A stretch of DNA of 64,000 bases, from positions 62,001-126,000 of the forward strand of contig NZ_FMVJ01000002.1 of the NCBI RefSeq assembly GCF_900102135.1, written 5' to 3'. The DNA is from Microvirga guangxiensis (lineage in GTDB: Bacteria > Pseudomonadota > Alphaproteobacteria > Rhizobiales > Beijerinckiaceae). Shown piece by piece: positions 8,438-17,408 of the stretch. The position numbers were made by a program, and so were the translations under genes. Below the pieces are notes generated by a model. It did no database searches. It was given only the letters and a program-made list of their open reading frames with translations, and was not told where the DNA came from. Position 1 is the first letter of the stretch; each line of letters opens with the position of its first letter.

Positions 8438-10006
8438 ATGCTCGATCTCCTCCGCACGCTGCTTGAAGCCTCGCCCCTGCTGGCGCTGTTCCTCGCCATC
8501 GCCACGGGCTATGCCCTCGGGCAGATCTCGATTGCCGGCGTTTCCTTCGGTGCGGGCGCTGTTCTGTTCACCGGCCTGATCATCGGCGCCATCACCCCGA
8601 AGGCGGCGCCTCCGGGGCTGGTCGGCACGCTAGGCCTCGTGATGTTCGTCTACGGTGTCGGCATACAATACGGCCCGCAGTTCTTTGCGAGCCTCAAAGG
8701 GCCTGGTCTCAAGTACATCGCCCTAGCAGCGGCAGGAGTGATCGCGTCGCTCCTTGTCGCGATGGCGCTTGCAGGCCCCCTTGGCATCTCGATGGCTACG
8801 GCGGCCGGCTTGTTCGCCGGTTCCGGCACGAGCACGCCCACCCTCCAGGCAGCCCTCGCGGCAGCAGGCAACCAAGACCCCGCCATTGGCTACTCGGTGT
8901 CCTATCCCTTCGGAGTGATCGGGCCGATCGTCCTGATGACCATGATGGCGGCTTGGCTCAAACCCGTATTCAAGGCTCCAACGCAGAATGTTCGGATCGC
9001 CGAGCTGACACTCGAGGCAGCCACCGAGGACCACACGGTCGAGGAGATCTCCTCCGTTCTGCCGGCCGACGTCAAGATCGTCGCGGTACGCCAGCAGCAC
9101 ATGAATGCGCCGCCGAGGCCCGGAACCGTCCTTCATGAGGGGGATGGGCTGCTACTGGTCGGCTCTCCGGCTGGCATCGAGCGGGCAAAAGCCGCCATCG
9201 GGCACGAGGATCCTGGGCGCATCAGCCGTGACCGGGCGAATTATGACGTGGTGCGCGTCTACGTGTCGAAAGCCGCCTTCGTTGGAAAGCATGTGCATGA
9301 GCTCTCGCTTCCTGACTTTCCCGTCCTGATCTCTCATATCCGCCGGGGAGACAGCGACATCATGGCGTCCGCCGACCTGATGCTGGAGTTCGGCGACCTG
9401 ATCGTGGCGGCGGTTCCCAGCGACCGGAAGGCCGAGATCCAGCGTCACTTCGGCGACAGCATCAAGGGCAATGCCGAACTGTCATTCGTCTCAATCGGCG
9501 TCGGGATCGCGCTGGGTCTCCTGCTCGGCATGATCCCGGTTCCCCTGCCAAGTGGCGGCACCTTCAGCCTCGGCGTGGCCGGCGGACCGCTCGTCATGGC
9601 CCTCATTCTGGGCTGGCTCGGCCGCACCGGACCGCTAGGCTGGAAGATCCCGGTGGTTGCCAACCTGGTCCTGCGCAACCTCGGCCTGTCGGTGTTCATC
9701 GGATCGGTCGCCATCGGCGCGGGCAGCCCCTTCGTGCAGACAGTCGCCACAAACGGCGTTCAGATCCTCCTCGGCGGCGCTGCCGTGCTTCTCACGCTGG
9801 TCCTGATCGTGCTGGTCGGCGGATATCTGATGCAGATCCCTTTCGACGATCTTCTCGGCGTCTGCGCCGGCTCGACCGGAAATCCCGCTATCGTCGTCGC
9901 CGCAGGGCGGCTGGCTCCGACCGAGAGGACGGACATCGGCTATGCGATCTGCTTTCCGAGCATGACCATCGTGAAGATCATCGCCGTCCAAGTTCTCCTG
10001 AGTTGA
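8438..10006 (+). CDS. AspT/YidE-type transporter with two RCK-C domains
   Basis: This 522-residue membrane protein has the aspartate:alanine antiporter layout: an N-terminal membrane domain of about five helices (residues 1-175), two cytoplasmic TrkA-C-like domains (about 190-265 and 280-350), and a second membrane domain of about five helices (360-522). Both halves carry paired motifs of the family, GLFAGSGTSTPTLQAAL and GVCAGSTGNPAIVVAAG. It begins nine bases after pflA and is the last gene of the unit. Relatives exchange aspartate for alanine or export succinate and other carboxylates. Here it could export a fermentation acid or exchange amino acids; which one cannot be told. Confidence 0.85.
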   Translation: MLDLLRTLLEASPLLALFLAIATGYALGQISIAGVSFGAGAVLFTGLIIGAITPKAAPPGLVGTLGLVMFVYGVGIQYGPQFFASLKGPGLKYIALAAAGVIASLLVAMALAGPLGISMATAAGLFAGSGTSTPTLQAALAAAGNQDPAIGYSVSYPFGVIGPIVLMTMMAAWLKPVFKAPTQNVRIAELTLEAATEDHTVEEISSVLPADVKIVAVRQQHMNAPPRPGTVLHEGDGLLLVGSPAGIERAKAAIGHEDPGRISRDRANYDVVRVYVSKAAFVGKHVHELSLPDFPVLISHIRRGDSDIMASADLMLEFGDLIVAAVPSDRKAEIQRHFGDSIKGNAELSFVSIGVGIALGLLLGMIPVPLPSGGTFSLGVAGGPLVMALILGWLGRTGPLGWKIPVVANLVLRNLGLSVFIGSVAIGAGSPFVQTVATNGVQILLGGAAVLLTLVLIVLVGGYLMQIPFDDLLGVCAGSTGNPAIVVAAGRLAPTERTDIGYAICFPSMTIVKIIAVQVLLS

Positions 10007-10060
10007 GTCAACAAGGACCACGTGATGGCTGGTGCCATTCAGCAACGTCGAAAGAAATTT

Positions 10061-10078
10061 TCGGGTTCTCAGACCCGA
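10061..10078 (+). terminator. Short hairpin after the pfl unit
   Basis: TCGGGT and ACCCGA pair around a six-base loop (TCTCAG), followed by GTCTTT. It lies between the AspT-like gene and the porin and may end the pfl transcript. The stem is short and the T-run weak. A TTGACG at 10095-10100 downstream is a possible -35 box for the porin, but I see no good -10. Confidence 0.35.
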
Positions 10079-10162
10079 GTCTTTGAAGGCTTACTTGACG
10101 CGGTTTACCCGCTTGCTTCATCGTTCATCAGCACGGCTGGGCTTAGTCTTGGAGTTTACACC

Positions 10163-11605
10163 ATGGCGTCTGTCCGAACTCTGTTGCTTGGATGCGCGGC
10201 GATTATAACCGGCAGCGCGCAAGCCGCCGACCTTCCTGCGAAAACCGCAGCCCCCGTCGAATATGTGCGAATCTGCTCCACGCACGGAGACGGCTTCTTC
10301 TACATTCCGGGAACCGAGACCTGCCTGCGTGTCAGCGGCCGTGTTCGCGCCGAGTATCTTTATCTCGAACCATTCGAGCGTTCACAGGACGCGATCGGCT
10401 TTAGAGCCCGCGGCCGCATCAACCTCGATGCCCGCACAGCCACGGCTTACGGATTGCTGCGCACCTACATCCGCATGGAGATGACCCGGAACACCGGTGC
10501 TTACGAGTTCAGCTCCACTAGCCCCGAGATTTCCCAGGCCTTCATCCAGTTCGGCGGCCTGACCGCCGGTCGTGCGGTTTCGTTTTTCACGAGCCCAGAC
10601 CTACCGGCCCCGAACTTCGGCGATCTGCGCTTCGATGATCCCTCGAACGCCGAGGTGAACCTGCTGGCCTACACCTTCTCATTCGGCAATGGCTTCTCGG
10701 CCACTCTGTCTCTTGAGGATGGGACCGAGCGCAGGATTCACAACGAACTCTTTTTTCCCTTGTTCGGTGCAGGGGCGACAAGTCCGGTCTTTGCGCCGAT
10801 TGCCTCGACCTATGCAGGCGAGCGAATGCCGGATGTCGTCGGCAACCTTCGCTACACCGGCACCTGGGGCGAGGTGCAGCTCTCCGCCGCCCTGCACCAG
10901 ATCCGCGATGTGTCGGCGGGTCTCGCGACGGTGGGCGGGGTCGTCGTACCGGTGCTGAACCCGATCACCGGCCTGCCCAATCCGACCTTTGCAGACACGG
11001 AATACGGCTTCGCGCTAGGGGCTCATGGCTATGTGAACGTGCCGGCTCTCGGAGAGGGCGATACCGTATGGCTCTCGGCCGCCTATACGGATGGGGCGAT
11101 CGGCTATCTCAATGCCGGTCAGGCGGGCGCGATCAACAATGGCTTCATCAGCGCCGGTTCCTTAGCACTGCCCTTCACGGATGCCTTTGTCGACCCGTTC
11201 ACGGGCGAGTTCAAGACCAACAAGGCCTACGCCATTGCAGGCGGCCTCAATCACAACTGGAGCCCGACCTGGCAGACCAACATCTTCGGATCCTGGATGC
11301 GCTTCGATGCGCCCGGAGGCGCGCGATACGAGGTACCGACAACGGCTGCGACGCTTGCCGATGGATCGGCCGGCACGACCACAGGTCTCGTCGACTTCGA
11401 CGAGTATCGCGTCGGTGCCAACGTGATCTGGACACCGGTAAAGAACTTCCAGATCGGCGTCGAAGCACTCTACATCAGACTTGATCCCCGCCAACGCATA
11501 GCCGTCCCGCTCACGACGGCTTCCGGCGCTCCGACCGGCACCTTCCGATCAGCCGGTTCGGAAGATAACTGGGAGGGACGCCTGCGCGTCCAGCGCGACT
11601 TCTGA
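10163..11605 (+). CDS. Outer-membrane porin, Rhizobiales type
   Basis: The 480-residue product has a signal peptide ending SAQAADLPA and the porin-2 family start: a cysteine pair around GFFYIPGTETC and the LRVSGRVRAEYL strand. Aromatic-rich beta strands follow throughout, ending in the C-terminal VQRDF typical of outer-membrane barrels (terminal Phe). It forms a general diffusion pore for small solutes. The ATG at 10163 directly precedes the signal peptide; the frame is open further upstream but without a usable ribosome site. It lies just left of the tRNA-Lys gene, at the edge of the accessory island. Its own promoter is likely in the 156-bp gap after the AspT-like gene. Confidence 0.93.
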   Translation: MASVRTLLLGCAAIITGSAQAADLPAKTAAPVEYVRICSTHGDGFFYIPGTETCLRVSGRVRAEYLYLEPFERSQDAIGFRARGRINLDARTATAYGLLRTYIRMEMTRNTGAYEFSSTSPEISQAFIQFGGLTAGRAVSFFTSPDLPAPNFGDLRFDDPSNAEVNLLAYTFSFGNGFSATLSLEDGTERRIHNELFFPLFGAGATSPVFAPIASTYAGERMPDVVGNLRYTGTWGEVQLSAALHQIRDVSAGLATVGGVVVPVLNPITGLPNPTFADTEYGFALGAHGYVNVPALGEGDTVWLSAAYTDGAIGYLNAGQAGAINNGFISAGSLALPFTDAFVDPFTGEFKTNKAYAIAGGLNHNWSPTWQTNIFGSWMRFDAPGGARYEVPTTAATLADGSAGTTTGLVDFDEYRVGANVIWTPVKNFQIGVEALYIRLDPRQRIAVPLTTASGAPTGTFRSAGSEDNWEGRLRVQRDF

Positions 11606-11751
11606 GTGCTTTAGACCGTCGAGGGATTATTTTCGCTGATTCCGGCAGTAAGGGTTCAAGCTGTGGTTGAACTGATGCGATAGCAGGAGAAAAGCCCACT
11701 CAGTCGAGCTTGCTTCCTATCTCTTCCCAGGTCCAGGTTTCCGGGAAGCAG

Positions 11752-11792
11752 ACCAAACCTATTCAGCATTCAAGTGCTTGAAAAGGTTTGGT
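11752..11792 (-). terminator. Inverted repeat at the 3' end of tRNA-Lys
   Basis: ACCAAACCT (11752-11760) and AGGTTTGGT (11784-11792) are perfect inverted arms that include the encoded CCA end of the tRNA gene. A second inverted pair, TTCAAG/CTTGAA, lies between them. It may act in 3' processing or termination, or mark an insertion junction at the tRNA gene. Confidence 0.45.
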
Positions 11793-11864
11793 GAGCGCGC
11801 TGGGACTCGAACCCAGGACCCTCTGATTAAAAGTCAGATGCTCTACCGGCTGAGCTACGCGCTC
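11789..11864 (-). tRNA. tRNA-Lys (anticodon TTT)
   Basis: The minus strand folds into a full cloverleaf: acceptor GAGCGCG/CGCGCTC, D-stem GCTC/GAGC, anticodon stem TCTGA/TCAGA with loop CTTTTAA (anticodon TTT), no long variable arm, T-stem CTGGG/CCCAG with TTCGAGT, discriminator A and an encoded CCA (11789-11791). It separates the accessory genes on the left from the tgt-queA block on the right. tRNA genes are common integration sites, but no integrase is visible in the window. Confidence 0.97.
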
Positions 11865-11988
11865 CTGAGGGTGAGCCCGAAATAGGGGCTCTTCGGCGAT
11901 GGGTCAATCGAAAAGCCCCGGTTTAAGACTGAAATTCTCAACTCCACACATCAAAGGCCATTTTTCCACGGAGAACGGGAGAGTTCTC

Positions 11989-13170
11989 TCAACCCTCTGC
12001 AGGGGTCGCGATGTTGTCGGCATGGTGTCCGATCTCGGCCTTGCCGTCCCGCTCGCCCTTGGCCCATCCCTCTTTTATCTCGCCGATATGATCTTCGAGG
12101 CGGCCCTCGGCGATGGCCTTGCGAAGGCCCGCCATGAGTTCCTGGTAGTAAGCCAAATTGTTCCAGGTCAGCAGCATCATGCCCAGGATCTCGTTCGAGC
12201 GGACAAGATGGTGGAGGTAAGCTCGGCTATAGGTATTCGAGGCCGTGCATTTCGAGCTTTCGTCGAGAGGACGGGTGTCTTCAGCGAAGCGCGCATTGCG
12301 CAGGTTCATGCGACCATGTTTGGTGAAGACCTGTCCGTGACGCCCGGCGCGGGTGGGCATGACGCAATCGAACATATCCACCCCCCGGCGCACGGCTTCC
12401 ACGATGTCGTCGGGCGTACCGACACCCATGAGATAGCGGGGCTTTTCCTTAGGCATGTGCGGCTCGACCGTTTCGATCATGCGCAGCATCACATCCTGAG
12501 GCTCGCCGACAGCCAAGCCTCCGATAGCATAGCCCTTAAGGTCCAAAGCCGCGAGTTCCCGAGCGCTCTCGATGCGAAGCCGCTCCACGGCGCCGCCTTG
12601 GACGATCCCGAACATGGCCTTGCCCGGCTGTTCTCCGAAAGCGATGCGGCAGCGCTCTGCCCAGCGCAGGGATAGGCGCATAGCTCGCTCGGCCTCCTCG
12701 TCGGAGCACGGCAGGCGGACGCATTCATCGAGCTGCATTTGAATATCGGAGCCAAGGAGGCCCTGGATCTCGATCGAGCGCTCCGGCGACATGAAGTGCT
12801 TCGAGCCGTCGATATGGGATTGGAAGGTCACTCCGGTCTCGTCGACCTTGCGCAGGGCCGCCAGCGACATGACCTGGAAACCGCCCGAGTCGGTCAGAAT
12901 CGGATAGGGCCAGTTCATGAATTTGTGCAGCCCGCCGAGTCGCGCCACTCGCTCTGCCCCGGGACGGAGCATGAGGTGGTAGGTATTGCCGAGCACCACA
13001 TCCGCCCCCAGCGCCTTCACCTGGTCCGGATACATGGCCTTCACGGTGGCCGCCGTGCCCACGGGCATGAACGCTGGCGTGCGAATGACGCCACGCGGCA
13101 TCCGGATCTCGCCGGTGCGTGCCATGCCGTCTGTCTTGTTGACGGTAAAGGTGAACTGATCGGTGGTCAT
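11989..13170 (-). CDS. tgt: Queuine/preQ1 tRNA-ribosyltransferase
   Basis: It exchanges guanine 34 of GUN-anticodon tRNAs for preQ1, the base-exchange step of queuosine synthesis. The 393-residue product shows the catalytic blocks [12 protein letters not shown] and MGVGTPDD and the nucleophile segment [10 protein letters not shown]. The zinc site is odd: where E. coli has three cysteines (CDCYTC) the sequence here is SKCTAS, so by my alignment only one of the three remains along with the His of YLHH. It ends the minus-strand run coaD-ppiA-(TolA-C-like)-ppiB-queA-tgt, 57 bp after queA, which supplies the next queuosine step. Confidence 0.95.
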   Translation of the reverse strand: MTTDQFTFTVNKTDGMARTGEIRMPRGVIRTPAFMPVGTAATVKAMYPDQVKALGADVVLGNTYHLMLRPGAERVARLGGLHKFMNWPYPILTDSGGFQVMSLAALRKVDETGVTFQSHIDGSKHFMSPERSIEIQGLLGSDIQMQLDECVRLPCSDEEAERAMRLSLRWAERCRIAFGEQPGKAMFGIVQGGAVERLRIESARELAALDLKGYAIGGLAVGEPQDVMLRMIETVEPHMPKEKPRYLMGVGTPDDIVEAVRRGVDMFDCVMPTRAGRHGQVFTKHGRMNLRNARFAEDTRPLDESSKCTASNTYSRAYLHHLVRSNEILGMMLLTWNNLAYYQELMAGLRKAIAEGRLEDHIGEIKEGWAKGERDGKAEIGHHADNIATPAEG

Positions 13171-13227
13171 TCGGTCCTCATGGGATCGGCTTGAGCCCTC
13201 GCGGGCACGAAGGGCAGAGATGGAGCG

Positions 13228-14304
13228 TCAACGCCGGAAGAGCAAACTCGCATCGCCGTAGGAATAGAAGCGATAGCCGGTCTCAATAGCGTGAGCATAA
13301 GCCGCGTGCATGCAATCCAGTCCTGCAAAGGCGGAAACGAGCATGAACAGGGTCGAGCGCGGCAGGTGGAAATTGGTCATCAGAACGTCCACCGCCTTGA
13401 AGCGGTAGCCGGGGGTGATGAAGATCGCCGTGTCGCTGGAGAAAGGCGCGATGGTCCCGTCCTCGCGGGCGGCGCTCTCGAGCAGGCGCAGCGAGGTGGT
13501 GCCGACTGCCACGATCCGCCCTCCCCGCGCCCGTGCCTGGTTGAGAGCTTGCGCAGTCGCTTCTGTGATCGTGCCCCATTCCGCATGCATGCGGTGCTCG
13601 TCGGTGTCGTCCGCCTTCACGGGCAGGAAGGTTCCCGCGCCGACATGCAGCGTCACGAAATGTCGGGCGATCCCGCGCTCGTCGAGACGGCGGAACAGCT
13701 CATCGGTGAAATGCAGGCCGGCCGTGGGAGCAGCGACTGCGCCTTCGTCCTTGGCATAGACCGTCTGGTAATCGGTTCTGTCCTTCTCGTCCGTGGCGCG
13801 CTTGCCTGCGATGTAAGGGGGCAGCGGCAGCTCGCCGAGACGGGCGATGGCCTCGTCAAGAAAGGGGCCGGAGAACGAAAAGCGAAGTGCTACGTCGCCG
13901 CCCTCGCCTTTCTCGATGACTTCCGCGTCGAGCCGCACGAGTTCGCAGGCCGTGCTATCGGCTTGCTCACCGAAGCGTATGCGATCACCCACATTGAGCT
14001 TCTTGGCCGGGCGTGCAAAAGCGCGCCAGCGATCCGCTCCCTCCCGCTTGTGCAGCATGATCTCGACACGCGCCGCGGTCTCTTCGCGCACGCGCAGACC
14101 ATAGAGCCGGGATGGAATGACTTTGGTATCGTTGAGCACCAGCACGTCGCCCGGCTGTAACAGATCCGGCAGGTCGCGGACGACCCGATCCTCAAGTCGG
14201 CTCTCGGGCCGCACGACGAGCATGCGCGCGGCATCCCGCGGCTCCGCAGGGCGGAGCGCGATGTTCTGCTCAGGCAGTTCGAAATCGAAAAGGTCGACGC
14301 GCAT
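13228..14304 (-). CDS. queA: S-adenosylmethionine:tRNA ribosyltransferase-isomerase
   Basis: QueA transfers and rearranges the ribosyl group of SAM onto preQ1-tRNA to give epoxyqueuosine. The 358-residue length fits the family. Visible blocks are [21 protein letters not shown] at the N-terminus (given here only as a label for residues about 6-26), [35 protein letters not shown] and the C-terminal [19 protein letters not shown]. It starts 63 bp after ppiB and is followed by tgt, its pathway partner. Nothing unusual is seen. Confidence 0.96.
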   Translation of the reverse strand: MRVDLFDFELPEQNIALRPAEPRDAARMLVVRPESRLEDRVVRDLPDLLQPGDVLVLNDTKVIPSRLYGLRVREETAARVEIMLHKREGADRWRAFARPAKKLNVGDRIRFGEQADSTACELVRLDAEVIEKGEGGDVALRFSFSGPFLDEAIARLGELPLPPYIAGKRATDEKDRTDYQTVYAKDEGAVAAPTAGLHFTDELFRRLDERGIARHFVTLHVGAGTFLPVKADDTDEHRMHAEWGTITEATAQALNQARARGGRIVAVGTTSLRLLESAAREDGTIAPFSSDTAIFITPGYRFKAVDVLMTNFHLPRSTLFMLVSAFAGLDCMHAAYAHAIETGYRFYSYGDASLLFRR

Positions 14305-14367
14305 GGAGCTTTCTGTCTGTCGTCCCGGGCGCGGAAGGCGGTCCGGGACGACAGATCGTCATTTGTC

Positions 14368-14835
14368 TTAAGCGACGTCTGCAGCGACCTTCATCGAAAC
14401 GATGCGATCCGGATCCTTCACAGGCTCGCCGCGCTTGATCTTGTCCACGTTCTCCATGCCTTCGGTTACCTTGCCCCAAACGGTGTATTGCTTGTCGAGG
14501 AAGCGGGCATCGTCGAAGCAGATGAAGAACTGCGAGTTTGCCGAGTGCGGAAAGTTGGTTCGCGCCATCGAGACGGTGCCGCGCACGTGCGGCTCGGCAT
14601 TGAACTCGGCCTTCAGGTCCGGCAGGTCGGAACCGCCGGTGCCGGTGCCGTGGGGGCAGCCGGTCTGGGCCATGAAGCCTTCGATCACCCGATGGAAGGC
14701 GACGCCGTCGTAGAAGCCCTGGCGAGCCAGGGTCTTGATGCGCTCGACATGGCCGGGGGCCAGATCGGGGCGCAACTCGATGACCACACGGCCTTTGGTG
14801 GTCTCCAGGATGAGGGTGTTCTCCGGATCGGCCAT
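14368..14835 (-). CDS. ppiB: Peptidyl-prolyl cis-trans isomerase, cyclophilin type (cytoplasmic)
   Basis: The 155-residue single-domain cyclophilin has no signal peptide. The catalytic FHRVIEGFMAQTG and the ANSQFFICF segment are intact. It is a close paralogue of the exported cyclophilin at 15398-15946, and the two flank a small secreted protein in the same operon. The start codon follows AGGAGAACAAG at good spacing. Cyclophilins help folding by isomerising X-Pro bonds. Confidence 0.94.
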   Translation of the reverse strand: MADPENTLILETTKGRVVIELRPDLAPGHVERIKTLARQGFYDGVAFHRVIEGFMAQTGCPHGTGTGGSDLPDLKAEFNAEPHVRGTVSMARTNFPHSANSQFFICFDDARFLDKQYTVWGKVTEGMENVDKIKRGEPVKDPDRIVSMKVAADVA

Positions 14836-14883
14836 CTTGTTCTCCTGAACGATGTGTTCGGTTGTGGTGTATATTCCGCCCAG

Positions 14884-15393
14884 TCACATAGGCTGAGAAT
14901 CGACGAAACGGAAGACGAAGGGGCGCCCGGCAACGGCGCCGCCCAAGGAATCCGTGAATGGGAGGGGCGTGCAGCGCACGAATGCCTCTCGAACGGAACG
15001 CGTGAAAGGCTCACGCTGTTCAGGCTCGCTGCCTGCCCTGTAGTAAGTGATTTTCGGCAGACCCAGAACCTCGCCGCTGCGCTTGAAGCTCAGGCGGATC
15101 GTCAGCTCCTGCCCCGAATATCCGCTGCCCCGGGGCGGTCGCCAGCAGGCCTGGATTGCCCTGAAGACGTCGCGTATCCGGTCGATGCGCGGAACTTCAG
15201 GAGCATCCTTCTGCGGCCGCACGATGCCGTTGAGGCTCTCAGGCAGGCTCGGCAACGGCTCGTATCTCCTCTGCTCCTCCGCAGGATCGTCGAGCAGCGA
15301 CAATCCTCGTGCGGCAAGCGGAGAAGTGCTTGCTGCGAGAAGCATAAGACCAACGAAACATCGCTTGGCTTCCGTTGAGAGCCTCAAAGGCAT
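14884..15393 (-). CDS. Secreted TolA/TonB C-terminal-like protein
   Basis: This 169-residue protein has a probable signal peptide (FVGLMLLAASTSPLAARG). It then has a linker and, from about residue 77, a domain resembling the TolA/TonB C-terminal fold: an 'IQACWRPP' start, a strand ELTIRLSFKRSGEVLG, and a paired-cysteine pattern (ACW and RCTPLPF). Such domains bind periplasmic or outer-membrane partners. It begins four bases after the ppiA stop and precedes ppiB, so it is in the cyclophilin operon. The family call rests on pattern only; a specific role is unknown. Confidence 0.7.
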   Translation of the reverse strand: MPLRLSTEAKRCFVGLMLLAASTSPLAARGLSLLDDPAEEQRRYEPLPSLPESLNGIVRPQKDAPEVPRIDRIRDVFRAIQACWRPPRGSGYSGQELTIRLSFKRSGEVLGLPKITYYRAGSEPEQREPFTRSVREAFVRCTPLPFTDSLGGAVAGRPFVFRFVDSQPM

Positions 15394-15397
15394 GCAC

Positions 15398-15946
15398 TCA
15401 CTTCGCGTCGGCAGCGAGTTGCATCTTCACGATCTTGTCGGGGTTAGTGACCATGCCGTTGGCGGCAGAGTTCCCCTTCTTGATCTTGTCGGCGACGTCC
15501 ATGCCGGCGACGACCTCGCCGAAGAGCGTGTATTGGCCGGTCAGCGGACCACAGCCCTCGTAGCAGATGAAGAACTGGCTGTTGGCGGAGTTCGGGCTCT
15601 GCGAGCGGGCCATGCCGACCGAGCCGCGCTTGTACTGGGTCTTGGTGAACTCTGCAGGGATGTTCGGCAGGTCTGACTTGCCAGTGCCCGTGCCCGTGGG
15701 ATCTCCGGTCTGAGCCATAAAGCCCTCAATGACCCGGTGGAACACGACGCCGTCGTAGAAACCCTGCTTCGTCAGCGTCTTGATCTGCTCAACATGCTTG
15801 GGCGCGAGATCAGGGCGCAGGCGGATGGTGATGCGGCCGTCCTTGGTGTCGAGGAAGATCGTGTTCTGCGGATCATTGGCCTGCTGGGCGAAGGCCGGAA
15901 CGAGGCCGGCCAGCACGAGCACAGAGGCTGCGAGCAAACGCTTCAT
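15398..15946 (-). CDS. ppiA: Peptidyl-prolyl cis-trans isomerase, cyclophilin type (exported)
   Basis: The 182-residue cyclophilin begins with a Sec signal (MKRLLAASVLVLAGLVPAFA, cleavage before QQAND). It has the active-site blocks FHRVIEGFMAQTGDP and ANSQFFICYEG. It would assist periplasmic protein folding. It starts 29 bp after coaD and lies four bases before the TolA-C-like gene, so the run is one transcript. Together with ppiB it looks like a local duplication in which one copy gained or lost the export signal. Confidence 0.94.
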   Translation of the reverse strand: MKRLLAASVLVLAGLVPAFAQQANDPQNTIFLDTKDGRITIRLRPDLAPKHVEQIKTLTKQGFYDGVVFHRVIEGFMAQTGDPTGTGTGKSDLPNIPAEFTKTQYKRGSVGMARSQSPNSANSQFFICYEGCGPLTGQYTLFGEVVAGMDVADKIKKGNSAANGMVTNPDKIVKMQLAADAK

Positions 15947-15975
15947 GGTTTGGATTCTCCCTTGAGATGGAAACT

Positions 15976-16476
15976 TTATGGCCGCTTGAATTTGGCCTTG
16001 AGTCGCTCCGCGACAAGGCCCGGCACGAAAGGCGAGACGTCGCCCCCCATGGCGGCGATCTGCCGGACAAGCGTGGCGGTAATCGGGCGGACCGGAGGCG
16101 AGGCCGCAAAGAAAATTGTCTGAACTTCCGGGGCCATGGCGGCATTCATGGACCCCATCTGGATCTCGTAATCGAAATCCGTACCATCGCGCAGGCCGCG
16201 AACGATCAGGCTCGCGCCATGCCGACGGGCGGCATCCACGGCCAGGTCGCCGAAAGTCACGACCTCAAGGGCGACGTCCCTCTCCTGCAGCACCGGGCCG
16301 CAGACCGCTTGCAGCATCTCCGCTCTCTCATCGGCGGCGAAGATCGGAGCCTTGGAGGAGTGGACGCCGATGGCCACGATGATCTTGTCAGCTACGGCGC
16401 AAGCCTGACGCAGAACGTCCAGATGGCCGTTGGTGACGGGGTCAAAGCTGCCGGTATAGAGCGCGGTGCGTTTCAT
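15976..16476 (-). CDS. coaD: Phosphopantetheine adenylyltransferase
   Basis: CoaD adenylates 4'-phosphopantetheine in the fourth step of coenzyme A synthesis. The 166-residue product has the nucleotidyltransferase [18 protein letters not shown] start with its T/HxGH-type motif (TNGH) and the [13 protein letters not shown] and [13 protein letters not shown] segments. I take the ATG at 16476, which puts [11 protein letters not shown] at the N-terminus as in the family; the open frame extends 18 codons further without support. It leads the coaD-ppiA-ppiB-queA-tgt run. Confidence 0.95.
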   Translation of the reverse strand: MKRTALYTGSFDPVTNGHLDVLRQACAVADKIIVAIGVHSSKAPIFAADERAEMLQAVCGPVLQERDVALEVVTFGDLAVDAARRHGASLIVRGLRDGTDFDYEIQMGSMNAAMAPEVQTIFFAASPPVRPITATLVRQIAAMGGDVSPFVPGLVAERLKAKFKRP

Positions 16477-16588
16477 AGGCTCAAGGGGTAGCGGGATAAT
16501 AGTCCGGGGGCAAGCCGTGCGTTGGCGCACGGCCGAGCCTGAGGGGCCACTCTATAACCATCCTAACGAAAGGTTAAGGAGCCCTCCC

Positions 16589-16678
16589 ATGATGGTTCGT
16601 CTCATCGTCGTCATCGCCACCGCGGTTGCCGTTCTGGCCCCGGCCGCCGTCTCGAGCGCCTACGTGGTTTTGGGCTGA
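16589..16678 (+). CDS. Small hydrophobic peptide (29 aa), candidate
   Basis: ATG at 16589 follows AAGGTTAAGGAGCCCTCCC, a good ribosome-binding site, and gives a 29-residue peptide, MMVRLIVVIATAVAVLAPAA followed by VSSAYVVLG. It is a basic start plus one hydrophobic segment, like a membrane peptide or bare signal sequence. It sits alone between divergent coaD and the plus-strand hypothetical gene at 16763. I do not recognise it. It could be a chance open frame; the ribosome site and composition argue for a real one. Confidence 0.4.
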   Translation: MMVRLIVVIATAVAVLAPAAVSSAYVVLG

Positions 16679-16762
16679 ATTGCAGCCCTTGAATAGTTCC
16701 GCACGAACAGGACTCCCTCCCGCATATGAATTGAGTTACATTGCGGGAAACTTGGGGGTCCA

Positions 16763-17338
16763 ATGTCACGTTTCTTGCGCTTGTTAAGCTCATGGAGCTT
16801 TTGTCTCAGTCTGTTCCTGATCCCTGCCTATATCCCTCAGGCCGCAGCCGAGGTTGCGCGCAGCCCGATTCCAGCGCAGGTGGTCCAGATCGATGGCTAT
16901 CCCTTCCCTGCTAAGCTCGCCGGGCTCGTGCGTGGTCTGAAGACTGATTACGGAACTCCCGGCCTCGGCTTCAGCGTTCGCTATGAAACCCCAGGCGAAG
17001 GTTGGGTCGATATCTTCATCTACGATTTAGGATATGACCTGACATCGTCGAATGCCCGTCAGAATTCCATCGAGCAAAGGGATTCGGCCCTGGACGACAT
17101 CAAGACTGCTGTCTCAGCCGGCAGCTATCAGGAAGCCAAGCTCATAACAAAAGCGGACGCCAATCCTTACGCCAAAGCGCACTTGATGATCACACAAAGA
17201 GGAACGACGCGCGATTCATTCATCTTCATTACGGTTGCCAAAAAGCACTTTGTGAAGATCCGCTATACTACTTCCGCTCGGAATGCAGAGAAGTTGGCTG
17301 AAAAGTTCGCATCGGAATATGCGCGTTTGCTCAAGTAA
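16763..17338 (+). CDS. Secreted protein of unknown function
   Basis: The 191-residue product has a signal peptide (about residues 8-30, ending QAAAEV). The mature domain begins IDGYPFPAKLAGLVR and ends with an alternating strand/helix region (FIFITVAKKHFVKIRYTT, then a Lys/Glu-rich helix). There are no cysteines in the mature part and no motif that I recognise. It is followed 13 bp later by a strong terminator shared with gyrA. Function unknown; an envelope stress or lipid-related role is possible but not shown. Confidence 0.75.
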   Translation: MSRFLRLLSSWSFCLSLFLIPAYIPQAAAEVARSPIPAQVVQIDGYPFPAKLAGLVRGLKTDYGTPGLGFSVRYETPGEGWVDIFIYDLGYDLTSSNARQNSIEQRDSALDDIKTAVSAGSYQEAKLITKADANPYAKAHLMITQRGTTRDSFIFITVAKKHFVKIRYTTSARNAEKLAEKFASEYARLLK

Positions 17339-17350
17339 AAAGCCTGAAAG

Positions 17351-17376
17351 AAAAGGGCGCCGATAGGCGCCCTTTT
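17351..17376. terminator. Bidirectional terminator
   Basis: AAAA-GGGCGCC-GATA-GGCGCCC-TTTT. The stem is seven G/C pairs with a four-base loop, and runs of A and T on either side make it work in both directions. It ends the secreted-protein gene on the plus strand and gyrA on the minus strand. Confidence 0.9.
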
Positions 17377-17408
17377 CATGTGTCTCGGGAGAGGATTGAA
17401 GCGAGGTC

